DNA of 49,656 nucleotides, from contig JAFZIL010000070.1 of NCBI GenBank assembly GCA_017554385.1, positions 1-49,656 of the forward strand, read 5' to 3'. The stretch is from Prevotella sp. (GTDB lineage: Bacteria > Bacteroidota > Bacteroidia > Bacteroidales > Bacteroidaceae). Both the position numbers and the translations under genes were made by a program. Below the pieces are notes generated by a model. It did no database searches. It worked only from the letters and a program-made list of their open reading frames with translations, and was not told the origin of the DNA. Positions 1-7,647 of this stretch are shown here, piece after piece; positions within the stretch are counted from its first letter, which is position 1; each line of letters opens with the position of its first letter.

Positions 1-1
1 C

Positions 2-694
2 GCTCTGCGTACCCACTCGCAGACCTCTGGCTGGTCGCTCACCGAGCAGGATCCCTTCAACAACGTGGGCCGTACCTGTATCGAGGCTATGGCTGCCGTG
101 TTGGGTCACACTCAGTCGCTCCACACCAACGCCCTCGACGAGGCCATCGCCCTGCCTACCGACTTCTCGGCACGTATCGCCCGTAATACGCAGATCTACA
201 TCCAGAACGAGACGAAGGTGTGCAAGCAGATTGACCCGTGGGCAGGCTCCTACTATGTGGAGACGCTGACCAACGAGCTGGTGCACAAGGCTTGGGAACA
301 CATTCAGGAGATTGAGAAGCTCGGCGGTATGGCCAAGGCTATCGAGACAGGTCTGCCCAAGATGCGTATCGAGGAGGCTTCAGCCCGTACGCAGGCCCGT
401 ATCGATTCTGGCGTGCAGACCATCGTCGGCATCAACAAGTATCGCCTCGACCATGAGGATCCCATCGACATCCTCGAGGTGGACAACACCGCTGTGCGCA
501 AGCAGCAGGAAGAATGCCTCAAGGAGGTGCGCGCTGCCCGCGACGAGGCCGCCTGCCAGGAAGCCCTCAAGGCTATCACCGAGTGCGTGCGTGACTTCAA
601 GGAAGGCCGCAAGAGCGAGAACAACCTGCTCGACCTGGCCGTCAAGGCTGCCCAACTGCGCTGCACCTTGGGTGAGATTTCAGATGCCTGCTAA
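2..694 (+). CDS. scpA: Methylmalonyl-CoA mutase large subunit, catalytic-domain part (5' end outside window, stops at in-frame TAA)
   Basis: This frame is open from base 2, so the gene begins upstream of the window. The peptide contains the typical mutase stretches [20 protein letters not shown] and [20 protein letters not shown] followed by the linker helices ([18 protein letters not shown]) that lead to the cobalamin domain. The enzyme interconverts methylmalonyl-CoA and succinyl-CoA with adenosylcobalamin and in Bacteroidales serves the succinate-propionate pathway. The frame ends at TAA 692-694, but the same frame resumes at once and encodes the missing B12-binding domain. Homologues as I remember them are a single chain of about 715 residues that read on as DACEKVVGRYKAV at this point, so this looks like one gene split by a nonsense codon. 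Also named mutB or mcmA. Confidence 0.93.
   Translation, partial: ALRTHSQTSGWSLTEQDPFNNVGRTCIEAMAAVLGHTQSLHTNALDEAIALPTDFSARIARNTQIYIQNETKVCKQIDPWAGSYYVETLTNELVHKAWEHIQEIEKLGGMAKAIETGLPKMRIEEASARTQARIDSGVQTIVGINKYRLDHEDPIDILEVDNTAVRKQQEECLKEVRAARDEAACQEALKAITECVRDFKEGRKSENNLLDLAVKAAQLRCTLGEISDAC
692..694 (+). other. In-frame stop codon splitting methylmalonyl-CoA mutase
   Basis: TAA lies between the codons for ...ISDAC and EIVGRYKAV..., in the same reading frame on both sides. A single G to T change of a GAA glutamate codon would create it. There is no frameshift and no insertion. It could be a true nonsense mutation, a sequencing error, or a domain split that leaves two separate polypeptides. 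Confidence 0.85.
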
Positions 695-700
695 GAAATC

Positions 701-1213
701 GTGGGCCGTTATAAAGCAGTAATCAGAACTATTTCAGGCGTGTATTCATCAGAAAGCAAGAACGACAGCAACTTCGAGAAGGCCAAGCAGATGACCGACG
801 AGTTTGCTAAGAGAGAGGGTCGCCGTCCGCGTATCTTCATCGCCAAGATGGGTCAGGACGGTCACGACCGTGGTGCAAAGGTCGTTGCCACGGGTTATGC
901 TGACTGCGGCTTCGACGTGGATATGGGGCCGCTGTTCCAGACACCCGCCGAGGCTGCCCGTGAGGCTGTGGAAAACGACGTCCACATCGTGGGTGCATCG
1001 TCGCTGGCCGCCGGTCATAAGACACTCATCCCGCAGCTCATCGAAGAGCTGAAGAAGCTGGGCCGCGAGGACATCATGGTCACAGCCGGCGGCGTCATCC
1101 CCGCCCAGGACTACGACTTCCTCTACAAGGCTGGTGTGGCCTGTATCTTCGGCCCCGGTACTCCTGTGCCATATTCAGCTGTCGAGATGATGAAAATCCT
1201 TCTGGAAGAGTAA
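701..1213 (+). CDS. scpA: Methylmalonyl-CoA mutase, B12-binding domain part
   Basis: The 170-residue frame carries the cobalamin-binding fold of the mutase: DGHDRG (the DxHxxG motif whose His ligates cobalt) near residues 53-58, the ASSLAAGH loop and the [18 protein letters not shown] strand near the C-terminus. GTG at 701 is the first possible start after the upstream TAA, 6 bases away, with no visible Shine-Dalgarno site. It is in the same frame as the upstream catalytic part. If it is translated alone it would be a separate small cobalamin subunit, an arrangement known for some archaeal mutases and for IcmA/IcmB. If not, the protein lacks its cofactor domain. The coding sequence is otherwise intact and ends normally with ...EMMKILLEE. 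Confidence 0.9.
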   Translation: MGRYKAVIRTISGVYSSESKNDSNFEKAKQMTDEFAKREGRRPRIFIAKMGQDGHDRGAKVVATGYADCGFDVDMGPLFQTPAEAAREAVENDVHIVGASSLAAGHKTLIPQLIEELKKLGREDIMVTAGGVIPAQDYDFLYKAGVACIFGPGTPVPYSAVEMMKILLEE

Positions 1214-1336
1214 ATCATCCTGTAACTACTCAGTTCAGCCTAAGGTAAGAGTAGTTGTCTTGCATGAAATCCGTTAAATTTTACTAAATGACGGGCTGCA
1301 AAAGGTACGAAAAACATTTTTTTCCATAAAAATGCG

Positions 1337-1344
1337 TATCTTTG
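1337..1344 (+). promoter_or_regulatory. Bacteroidetes -7 box of rplU-rpmA
   Basis: TATCTTTG matches TAnnTTTG and lies 93 bases before rplU in a T-rich region. No good TTTG is present at -33; a T-run at 1317-1323 is the nearest candidate. The predicted transcript starts near 1350. Confidence 0.7.
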
Positions 1345-1349
1345 CAGCC

Positions 1350-1437
1350 CGAATTGAGTCCGTAGAGGCTGGGTGAAGTGTGCACGGACGTGCGCCGCCT
1401 CGCGGAAAAACCCCTAAAATACATATAAACAAAAGCA
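1350..1437 (+). promoter_or_regulatory. rplU 5' untranslated leader, possibly structured
   Basis: About 88 nt separate the predicted transcription start from rplU. GTCCGT (1358-1363) can pair with ACGGAC (1384-1389), and GAGGC (1365-1369) with GCCTC (1397-1401); the two helices interleave, as in a pseudoknot. GCAC (1382-1385) with GTGC (1390-1393) is a competing small hairpin. The helices are short, so this is only a candidate autoregulatory leader. Confidence 0.35.
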
Positions 1438-1755
1438 ATGTACGCAATTGTAGAAATCCAGGGTCAGCAGTTCAAGGCTGAGGAGGGCAAGAAGCTCTTC
1501 GTGCACCACATCAAGGACGTGGAGGCAGGCAAGACTGTTGAATTTGACAAGGTGCTGCTCGTCGATGTCGACGGCGCTGTCAAGGTAGGCGCACCCACCG
1601 TAGAGGGCGCAAAGGTAGTAGTTGAAGTGGTGAACCCGCTGGTCAAGGGCGACAAGGTAATCGTCTTCAAGATGAAGCGTCGCAAGGACTCGCGCAAGCG
1701 CAACGGTCATCGTGAGCAGTTCACTGAAGTAGTAATCAAGCAGGTAGTCGCTTAA
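1438..1755 (+). CDS. rplU: 50S ribosomal protein L21
   Basis: The 105-residue protein starts [17 protein letters not shown] and has the Lys/Arg-rich C-terminal rRNA-binding region [19 protein letters not shown], all typical of bacterial L21. It binds 23S rRNA in the large subunit. It is followed 19 bases later by rpmA, the nearly universal L21-L27 pair, and both are served by the promoter at 1337. Length and both ends agree with the family. Confidence 0.98.
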   Translation: MYAIVEIQGQQFKAEEGKKLFVHHIKDVEAGKTVEFDKVLLVDVDGAVKVGAPTVEGAKVVVEVVNPLVKGDKVIVFKMKRRKDSRKRNGHREQFTEVVIKQVVA

Positions 1756-1774
1756 AACGTAGGAGGAACACATT

Positions 1775-2038
1775 ATGGCACATAAAAAAGGTGTAGGTAG
1801 TTCTAAGAACGGTCGCGAGAGCGCAGCTCAGCGACTTGGCGTGAAGATCTGGGGTGGCCAGAAGGTACAGGCAGGCAACATCATCGTTCGCCAGCGTGGC
1901 TCGAAGCACAATCCCGGTAACGGCGTTGCCATGGGTAAGGATGATACGCTCTATGCACTGATCGACGGCACGGTGAACTTCCATCGTGGCTATCACAACA
2001 AGAGCGTTGTTTCAGTAATCCCCGACGCCGAGGCCTAA
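1775..2038 (+). CDS. rpmA: 50S ribosomal protein L27
   Basis: The 87-residue protein has the L27 signature [16 protein letters not shown], then [10 protein letters not shown] and [14 protein letters not shown]27 sits at the peptidyl transferase centre. The N-terminus begins directly at MAHKKG, without the cleaved extension found in Firmicutes. An unusually strong Shine-Dalgarno, AGGAGG at 1761-1766, lies 8 bases before the ATG, which is notable in a phylum that rarely uses one. A hairpin terminator follows at 2075. Confidence 0.98.
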   Translation: MAHKKGVGSSKNGRESAAQRLGVKIWGGQKVQAGNIIVRQRGSKHNPGNGVAMGKDDTLYALIDGTVNFHRGYHNKSVVSVIPDAEA

Positions 2039-2074
2039 ACATCTTACAAACAAACACTTATTCCAAACAAACAC

Positions 2075-2110
2075 AAAAGTTCCCGGATCTCCATGAGACC
2101 CGGGACTTTT
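2075..2110 (+). terminator. Rho-independent-type hairpin after rpmA
   Basis: AAAAG-T-TCCCGG (2075-2086) pairs with CCGGGACTTTT (2099-2110) with one bulged base, and the downstream arm ends in a T-run. It lies 37 bases after the rpmA stop. Confidence 0.8.
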
Positions 2111-2130
2111 GCTTTATGGCTCACCCCGTA

Positions 2131-2400
2131 GCCGCTCCTCCTCCCACATAGGCACCCACTGCACGCAGCGTTTGCGCCAGCCGCTCCCCTCCCATGTAGG
2201 CACCCACTGCGCACCCGTTTGCGCCAGCCGCTCCCCTCCCATGTAGGGGAGGGGCAGGGGTGGGGTGACATACTTATCATTCAGCGGCAGGAAGATACTG
2301 ACCCCACCCCTAACCCCTCCCCTACATGGGAGGGGAGTCGCTGCGCACTGAGTTCTACCCTAACCCCTCCCCTACATGGGAGGGGTTAAAGGTGGGGTCT
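2131..2400. repeat. GC-rich intergenic repeat block: 48-bp tandem units and CCCCTCCC/GGGAGGGG palindromes
   Basis: This fills the gene-free stretch 2111-2426. A unit of 49 then 47 bp starting GCCGCTCC is repeated at 2131-2179 and 2180-2226, with a partial third copy at 2227-2247. The third copy runs into an inverted repeat: 2233-2267 matches the reverse complement of 2300-2335 (ACCCCACCCCT...CCCCTCCCCTACATGGGAGGGG). A further copy forms a perfect 11-bp stem, TAACCCCTCCC (2361-2371) with GGGAGGGGTTA (2378-2388). Related sequence recurs at 49562-49656. Confidence 0.85.
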
Positions 2401-2426
2401 GTATCTTTCCGATTAGATATAGCCCC

Positions 2427-3098
2427 CTACTTACAGAGGTCGAGCCATCTCTTCAAGGCCGAACGCGGGATGCCCCGCCGTAGAGCCTCCTCGATGGTTG
2501 CGGCAGCCTCGGCATTGCGCTTCATGGTCAGCAGCACGTCGACCTTCGAAGCCACCAGGTCGGCATCGTCAGGCCTCAGGCTGATGGCCTTGTCCCAGTC
2601 GAACAGCGCAGCCTCGTACTGCTTCGTCTCAACCTCGAAGCCCGCACGCGCCACGTAAGCCAGCGCCGAGTCGGGATGCTGCTCGACAAGCAGGGTCAGC
2701 TCGTCGAACGTTTCCTGCCTGCGTCCCATCTTCTGCTTCACCATAGCCAGTCCTAACCTGGCCTCGAAGTGGCGAGGCACGATGGCCAGGAAATGCTCAT
2801 AGTCGCGGCGGGCAAGGTCAAGGTGGTTCTCGTGGGTATGAGCATAGGCACGGAAATAGAGCGCAGCCAGGCATTCCGAATCGATGTCGAGCACGCGGCC
2901 GTACTCATCGATGGCATACTCCCACTGTCCCAACTCAATGTTCACAGCAGCCTTCTTCAGCCTGAGGTCGGTAGAACGGGGTGACAGGGCTATCTCACGG
3001 TTGAGCACCGAGAGCGAGTCGCGCCACGACGTCTGACCCTCAGCACAGACAGCCGACAGGAGCAACAGACCAACCGATAGAAACCTCACGCCTCTCAT
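2427..3098 (-). CDS. Secreted tetratricopeptide-repeat protein
   Basis: I chose the ATG at 3098 because it is followed by a clear signal peptide (MRGVRFLSVGLLLLSAVCAEGQ) and because an earlier start would overlap leuB. The 223-residue product has about five TPR units with typical spacing, for example AAVNIELGQWEYAIDEYGRVLDID, ALYFRAYAHTHENHLDLARRDYEHFLAIVP and AYVARAGFEVETKQYEAALFDWDKAISLRP. TPR arrays mediate protein contacts; the protein is probably periplasmic. The partner is unknown. It is 10 bases downstream of leuB on the same strand, across a short repeat of the type TAACTCATAACTC. The specific role cannot be read from the sequence. Confidence 0.85.
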   Translation of the reverse strand: MRGVRFLSVGLLLLSAVCAEGQTSWRDSLSVLNREIALSPRSTDLRLKKAAVNIELGQWEYAIDEYGRVLDIDSECLAALYFRAYAHTHENHLDLARRDYEHFLAIVPRHFEARLGLAMVKQKMGRRQETFDELTLLVEQHPDSALAYVARAGFEVETKQYEAALFDWDKAISLRPDDADLVASKVDVLLTMKRNAEAAATIEEALRRGIPRSALKRWLDLCK

Positions 3099-3108
3099 AA
3101 CTCCTAAC

Positions 3109-4176
3109 TCATAACTCATAACTACAAATATAGTCGACAATCCACTGGCCAACCTCGCGCGTACCATATTTATTATATCCCTCAACCTGAATCTCAGGCG
3201 TACGCACGTTGGCATCGAGCGAAGCATGGACGGCACGACGCACCAGCGCACCCTCGTCAGTCAGCCCGAAGTGTTCGAGAAGCATGGCAGCCGAGAGAAT
3301 CTGCGCCAGCGGGTTGGCAAGGTTCTGACCGGCTGCCTGTGGCCACGAGCCGTGAACGGGTTCGAACAGCGGCGTATGCTCACCAAGACTCGACGACGGC
3401 TGCAAGCCCATAGAGCCGGTGATGCACGAGGTCTCGTCGGTAAGAATGTCGCCGAAGGTGTTCTCGGTCACGATGACATCGAAGAAGCGCGGCTCGGTAA
3501 GCACACGCATCGAGGCATTGTCGATAAACATATAGTCGGTGGTGACGTCAGGATACAGGGGCTCCATCTCCTTCGCTATCTGCCGCCATAAACGACTGCT
3601 GGCCAATACGTTAGCCTTATCGACTACAGTAAGGTGACGGCGGCGTTTCCGGGCATATTCGAAGCTCAGCTTCAGTATGCGCTCAATCTCGGGACGCGTG
3701 TAGATGTCGGTATCGTAGGCCTTGTCGTTGTCCTGGTATTTCTCGCCGAAATACATGCCGCCCGTCAACTCACGGATCACGATGAAGTCGGCACCGCGCA
3801 GCAGCTCTTCCTTCAGCGGTGACTTGTGCAACAGGCAGTCGAACGTAGCCACCGGACGGATATTGGCAAAGAGACCCAGCTTCTTGCGCATAGCCAGCAG
3901 ACCCTGCTCAGGACGCACGGGGGCAGTAGGATCGTTGTCGTACTTCAGCGACCCTACGGCAGCAAACAGCACGGCATCGGCACGCATGCACACGTCGTGA
4001 GTAGCATCCGGATAGGGGTCGCCCGTCACATCGATGGCATGGGCACCCACGAGCGCCTCCTCATATTCAAACTCGTGGCCGAACTTCCGTGCAACGGCAT
4101 CCAGCACGGCCACACCCTGTTTCATAATCTCCGGACCTATTCCGTCGCCCGGCAAAACGGCAATTTTCAATTTCAT
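3109..4176 (-). CDS. leuB: 3-isopropylmalate dehydrogenase
   Basis: The 355-residue protein begins [18 protein letters not shown] and contains the decarboxylating dehydrogenase motifs [10 protein letters not shown], the [14 protein letters not shown] segment, [14 protein letters not shown] and [10 protein letters not shown]. It oxidises and decarboxylates 3-isopropylmalate in leucine synthesis using NAD and a divalent metal. I chose the ATG at 4176 over an upstream in-frame extension, since the family starts at MKLKIAV and a -7 box lies at 4208-4215. leuA, leuC and leuD are not in the window next to it, so either the leu operon is dispersed or this copy stands alone with its TPR neighbour. 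Confidence 0.96.
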   Translation of the reverse strand: MKLKIAVLPGDGIGPEIMKQGVAVLDAVARKFGHEFEYEEALVGAHAIDVTGDPYPDATHDVCMRADAVLFAAVGSLKYDNDPTAPVRPEQGLLAMRKKLGLFANIRPVATFDCLLHKSPLKEELLRGADFIVIRELTGGMYFGEKYQDNDKAYDTDIYTRPEIERILKLSFEYARKRRRHLTVVDKANVLASSRLWRQIAKEMEPLYPDVTTDYMFIDNASMRVLTEPRFFDVIVTENTFGDILTDETSCITGSMGLQPSSSLGEHTPLFEPVHGSWPQAAGQNLANPLAQILSAAMLLEHFGLTDEGALVRRAVHASLDANVRTPEIQVEGYNKYGTREVGQWIVDYICSYEL

Positions 4177-4207
4177 TGTGTTGGTGATTAAAAGAGTAAT
4201 TGCGATG

Positions 4208-4215
4208 CAAATATA
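4208..4215 (-). promoter_or_regulatory. -7 box for leuB
   Basis: On the minus strand TATATTTG matches TAnnTTTG, 31 bases before the leuB ATG. No clear TTTG is found at -33. The leader would be about 25 nt, which leaves no room for a leucine attenuator. Confidence 0.55.
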
Positions 4216-4267
4216 AGGAAAAAATGCCAAGTAGGCCGCACAGGGCCCCAACAATTATGTTTTTTAA

Positions 4268-4288
4268 GCATTCATTGAACAAATAAAG
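4268..4288 (+). repeat. Single copy of the 22-bp-period repeat motif
   Basis: GCATTCATTGAACAAATAAAG between leuB and the VTC operon matches 18 of 21 positions of the motif found three times at 26413-26471. Confidence 0.5.
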
Positions 4289-4347
4289 TCGAAAGAGGGG
4301 CGAGAATCATAAATTTGCTGAAAAAAAAGGCCGATTCACAGAAGATA

Positions 4348-4379
4348 TTTGCAAGAAAGGAATTAAACCGCTATCTTTG
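4348..4379 (+). promoter_or_regulatory. Promoter of the VTC operon
   Basis: TTTG (4348-4351), a 20-bp spacer and TATCTTTG (4372-4379) form a near-perfect Bacteroidetes promoter. The ATG at 4398 leaves a leader of only about 12 nt. Confidence 0.8.
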
Positions 4380-4397
4380 CGGAAAAAAGAAGAAGAC

Positions 4398-5156
4398 ATG
4401 AAAGGGATGGAAACAATCATAGCCGACTTCAAGCCGATCACACTGGCCGAGATGAGCAGTGTGAAGCTGATGAACCGCACCGACACCAAGTTTGTGACGA
4501 CGATGCCCCAGCTGCTGCGGCTGCTGGAGATGGCGCGCGGCGACTACTACGCTCAGGAGATTGACGGCGAGCGCAACATGCTCTACGACACCACCTATTT
4601 CGATACCACCGACTTCGGCATGTACCGCGAGCACCAGCATGGGCACACTAACCGCCAGAAACTGCGCTTCCGTACCTACGTCAGCTCGAACCTGCAGTTC
4701 ATGGAAATCAAGACGAAGAACAACCACGGACGCACAAAGAAGAAGCGCATCGAGGTGGCCGACATGGACCTCAACGACCCATCGAAGCGCGAATTCATAG
4801 GCAGCCACCTGCACTTCGGCGTAGACACCCTCATCCCACACATGCACAACCACTTCCGACGGGTCACGCTGGTCAACTATGCCAAGACCGAACGACTGAC
4901 CATCGACACCCAGCTACACTTCCACAACGTGCAGACAGGAGAGGACAAGGACATGGGGCCGCTGGTCATCGTCGAGCTGAAGCGCGACGGACTCGTCTAT
5001 TCACCCGTACTCCAGATGCTGCGCCAACTGCGCATCCACCCACACGGCTTCAGCAAGTACTGCATGGGAGCCGCCATGACCAACAACCAACTGCCCGTAA
5101 ACAACTTCAAGGTGAAGCTCACCGACGTAAGACGAATACTAACATTAAACAAATAA
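4398..5156 (+). CDS. VTC-domain protein (polyphosphate polymerase-like)
   Basis: This 252-residue protein has the VTC/triphosphate-tunnel fold signatures: NRTDTKFV near residue 27, TTYFDTTDFGMYREH, RQKLRFRTYV, FMEIKTKNNHGR, then LVIVELKR and the C-terminal KYCMGAAM. In yeast Vtc4 such residues line the tunnel that makes polyphosphate from ATP; many bacterial relatives are untested. ATG 4398 was taken because an upstream TTG start would lie inside the -7 box; ATG 4407 (METIIAD) is an alternative. It has no membrane segment. The next gene starts 4 bases after its stop and encodes a DUF4956 membrane protein, which is the usual partner of VTC proteins in bacteria. Confidence 0.88.
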   Translation: MKGMETIIADFKPITLAEMSSVKLMNRTDTKFVTTMPQLLRLLEMARGDYYAQEIDGERNMLYDTTYFDTTDFGMYREHQHGHTNRQKLRFRTYVSSNLQFMEIKTKNNHGRTKKKRIEVADMDLNDPSKREFIGSHLHFGVDTLIPHMHNHFRRVTLVNYAKTERLTIDTQLHFHNVQTGEDKDMGPLVIVELKRDGLVYSPVLQMLRQLRIHPHGFSKYCMGAAMTNNQLPVNNFKVKLTDVRRILTLNK

Positions 5157-5160
5157 CATT

Positions 5161-5799
5161 ATGGAATTGCTGTTTTCACAAGAATTTATCCACACGCTGG
5201 TCAAATTCGCCATCTGTCTCGTGGTCAACTGGGCCATCATCACCCTACTCTACTTCAGAAAGAGCCACCGGCGCGACTTCTACTTCACCTTCATGCTGAT
5301 GACCGTGGCCATCTTCTTCCTCGTCTACTTCATGATGGGCATGGAACGAGGAAAAGCCACAATGGGCGTAGGTCTCGGACTGTTCGGCATATTCTCCATC
5401 ATGCGCTATCGCACCGATGCCATGCCCGTGAGAGAGATGACCTACCTCTTCGTCATCATCTGTCTCTCCGTAGTCCATGCTATGGCCGAGAACTACTCCG
5501 AGCTGCTGATCATCGATGCGATTACCATAGCTGCCATCTGGCTCTGCGAGCTAAGGCTGAAGATCAAGGCAACGAAACTCATACAGTATGACCGCATAGA
5601 GCTCATCAAGCCCGAACGACGCGACGAGCTGAAGGCCGACCTGGAACAGCGTACAGGCCTGAAGATCCTGCACATCGAGGTGGGAGGAATAGATTTCCTG
5701 AAAGACACTGCCGTACTGCGCATTACCTACGACGGCCCTCAGGGCAACGAGGTGGACTCACAATTCAGAGTAAGGAAATCGCAATGGAGAGAAATCTGA
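5161..5799 (+). CDS. DUF4956 inner-membrane protein
   Basis: The 212-residue protein has four to five hydrophobic helices (about residues 7-27, 39-58, 60-78, 90-107 and 115-131) and the characteristic DUF4956 stretch GLGLFGIFSIMRYRTDAMP. The last 70 residues are a soluble domain. Function is unknown; the conserved pairing with VTC suggests it receives, exports or anchors the polymer or the polymerase at the inner membrane. It begins 4 bases after the VTC gene and its last 16 bases overlap the next gene, so translation is probably coupled. Confidence 0.87.
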   Translation: MELLFSQEFIHTLVKFAICLVVNWAIITLLYFRKSHRRDFYFTFMLMTVAIFFLVYFMMGMERGKATMGVGLGLFGIFSIMRYRTDAMPVREMTYLFVIICLSVVHAMAENYSELLIIDAITIAAIWLCELRLKIKATKLIQYDRIELIKPERRDELKADLEQRTGLKILHIEVGGIDFLKDTAVLRITYDGPQGNEVDSQFRVRKSQWREI

Positions 5800-6521
5800 T
5801 CATCATCACCATGGCGGCACTCATGGCCGCACCCACCGTCAAGGCACAAAGCGACGACTTCGGCGTGTGGTACGAAGTGGGCGCCGAGAAGAAGCTGTCC
5901 AGAAAATGGAACGTGGCTGCCGAGGCAGAGCTGCGCACACGCGACAACTCGAAGGAGACCGACCGCTGGAGTGTAGGCGTCAATGCCGAATACAAGCTGC
6001 TCAAGGGGCTCAAGGCATCGGCGGGCTACACACTGCTCTACGACAACCATGCCGAAGAGCTCGACATGAAGTCCGACGGACTTACTCCCAACAAGTGGAC
6101 ACCCGCCTACTGGTCACCACGCCATCGCCTCAACCTCACCCTTTCGGGCAGCGTCGACTGGCAGCGCCTGCGCTTCTCGCTACGCGAACGATGGCAGTAC
6201 ACCTACCGTCCTGCTGCCGAAGGCAAACGCTACGACCTCGACGAGGACTCGTGGGTGGACGTGAAGAGTAAGAGCAAGAGCGTACTACGCAGCCGTCTGC
6301 AGATTGACTACGACATTCCCAACTGGAAGTTCGACCCCTACGTCAGTGCCGAGATGTTCAACGCCACGGGCGGCATCGAGAAGATGCGCTACACGCTCGG
6401 CGTCGACTACAAATGGCGAAAGCAGCATACCTTCGGCCTCAGCTACAAGTATCAGAACGTAAGGGACGACGAAGACAGCAACAGACACATCCTCGGACTC
6501 AGCTACAAGTACAAATTCTGA
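5784..6521 (+). CDS. DUF2490-family outer-membrane beta-barrel protein
   Basis: The 245-residue protein has a signal peptide (cleavage probably after VKAQ, residue 22) and then alternating amphipathic strands with aromatic ends: WYEVGAEKKLSRKWNVAAEAELR, RWSVGVNAEYKL, LNLTLSGSVDW and the final HILGLSYKYKF with terminal Phe, typical of Bam-inserted barrels. The family is usually annotated DUF2490. Its ATG lies inside the DUF4956 gene (16-bp overlap), and the lipoprotein gene follows after 4 bases, so the operon spans cytoplasm, inner membrane and outer membrane. Confidence 0.82.
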   Translation: MERNLIIITMAALMAAPTVKAQSDDFGVWYEVGAEKKLSRKWNVAAEAELRTRDNSKETDRWSVGVNAEYKLLKGLKASAGYTLLYDNHAEELDMKSDGLTPNKWTPAYWSPRHRLNLTLSGSVDWQRLRFSLRERWQYTYRPAAEGKRYDLDEDSWVDVKSKSKSVLRSRLQIDYDIPNWKFDPYVSAEMFNATGGIEKMRYTLGVDYKWRKQHTFGLSYKYQNVRDDEDSNRHILGLSYKYKF

Positions 6522-6525
6522 AACA

Positions 6526-7644
6526 ATGAGAAAGCTACTCCTATCCATACTCGCCATAGCCGGCCTCGCGGCCTGCCAGAACGACGACAGCTACAGCATC
6601 GATGATTTCGTGGGCAACGACACCCTCACCATCAGCTATAACGGCTCGACTGCCACCGTGGGAGCCCTACCCTACTTCGTCAGCGTCAGCACCGAAGGAG
6701 CCCACGTCACCGTCAACTCCTTCACCAGCAAGTATCTCGTCGTCAGCCTCAGCGGTACTACTACCGACGGCTCCCTGCTCGTCTTCAGCAACAAGAAGTA
6801 CGAGATCATGCTCAACGGCGTCACCATCAACAACCCCAAAGGCCCCGCCATCAACAACCAGTGTGGAAAGTCGCTCCACATCACACTGCCTGCCGGAACC
6901 ACCAGCACGCTGACCGACGGTAACTCCTATGCCGATGCACCCCTCAATGCCAGCGGTGAAGCCATCCAGCAGAAAGCCGCCCTCTTCAGCGAGGGACAGA
7001 TTCACTTCATGGGGCAAGGCACCCTCAATGTCGAAGGAAACTCGCGCAACGGCATTGCCAGCGACGACTATATCAACTTCGAGGGAGGCACCATCAACGT
7101 CAACGTATCGGCTTCGGGCACCAACGGCGTGAAAGCCAATGACGGCGTGTTCATCTTCGACGGCAAGCTCACTATCGACGTGAAGGCCGACGGTGCACGC
7201 GGCATCAAGAACGATGCCCGGATGGAGATAAGCGGTGGCACCACCACCATCACCACCTCGGGAAACAGCAAGATTGAGACCGTTGACGGCATTGCCGACA
7301 CCACCTCGTGTGCCGGAATACGCTGCGACAGCCTGATGACAATGACTGCCGGCACCCTCAGCATCGTCAGCACAGGCGAAGGAGGCAAGGGCATCAATGC
7401 CGACGGAGCCATTGAGTTCAAGGGGGGAAAGCTCGACGTACAGGCCTTGGGCAGCGAAGAGCTCTCGAAGCCCAAGGGCGTGAAAAGCCTGACGGGCATC
7501 ACCCTTAGCGGCGGCACCTTCCATGCACTGAGCCGTAAGAGCAAAGCCATCGACAATGCCGAGAACGAGAAGCCTAACATCAACGGAACACCCGTTTCCT
7601 CGACACTGAAGCTTACTAAACGCGAAGTCTACGTGGAGTTCTGA
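6526..7644 (+). CDS. Cthe_2159-like (DUF4353) beta-helix lipoprotein
   Basis: The 372-residue protein has a lipoprotein signal with lipobox LAAC (Cys17). It continues into repeated short strands such as GQGTLNVEGNSRNGIAS, FEGGTINVNVSASGTNGVKA, DGKLTIDVKADGARGIKN and MEISGGTTTITTSGN, the ladder of a right-handed beta-helix. This resembles the Cthe_2159 family, described as binding acidic polysaccharide. It is the last gene of the VTC operon. Its stop is only 3 bases from the convergent feoAB stop. A surface or periplasmic binding role for an anionic polymer is inference. Confidence 0.8.
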   Translation: MRKLLLSILAIAGLAACQNDDSYSIDDFVGNDTLTISYNGSTATVGALPYFVSVSTEGAHVTVNSFTSKYLVVSLSGTTTDGSLLVFSNKKYEIMLNGVTINNPKGPAINNQCGKSLHITLPAGTTSTLTDGNSYADAPLNASGEAIQQKAALFSEGQIHFMGQGTLNVEGNSRNGIASDDYINFEGGTINVNVSASGTNGVKANDGVFIFDGKLTIDVKADGARGIKNDARMEISGGTTTITTSGNSKIETVDGIADTTSCAGIRCDSLMTMTAGTLSIVSTGEGGKGINADGAIEFKGGKLDVQALGSEELSKPKGVKSLTGITLSGGTFHALSRKSKAIDNAENEKPNINGTPVSSTLKLTKREVYVEF

Positions 7645-7647
7645 CAA

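Noticed and set aside
692-694. Programmed readthrough or a recoded amino acid at the mutase stop
   Set aside because: TAA is not a selenocysteine or pyrrolysine codon and no special downstream structure is visible; a nonsense change or sequence error is simpler.
2044-2280. Small minus-strand frame across the GC-rich repeat block
   Set aside because: It consists of translated repeat units and has no conserved start or family.
4177-4397. Leucine leader-peptide attenuator upstream of leuB, by analogy to the aromatic operon
   Set aside because: The predicted leader is only about 25 nt and no Leu-codon-rich short frame or terminator is found.
6667-7647. Open frame of about 326 codons on the minus strand opposite the beta-helix lipoprotein
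   Set aside because: The plus strand encodes a lipoprotein with lipobox in a packed operon; the reverse frame has no recognisable feature.
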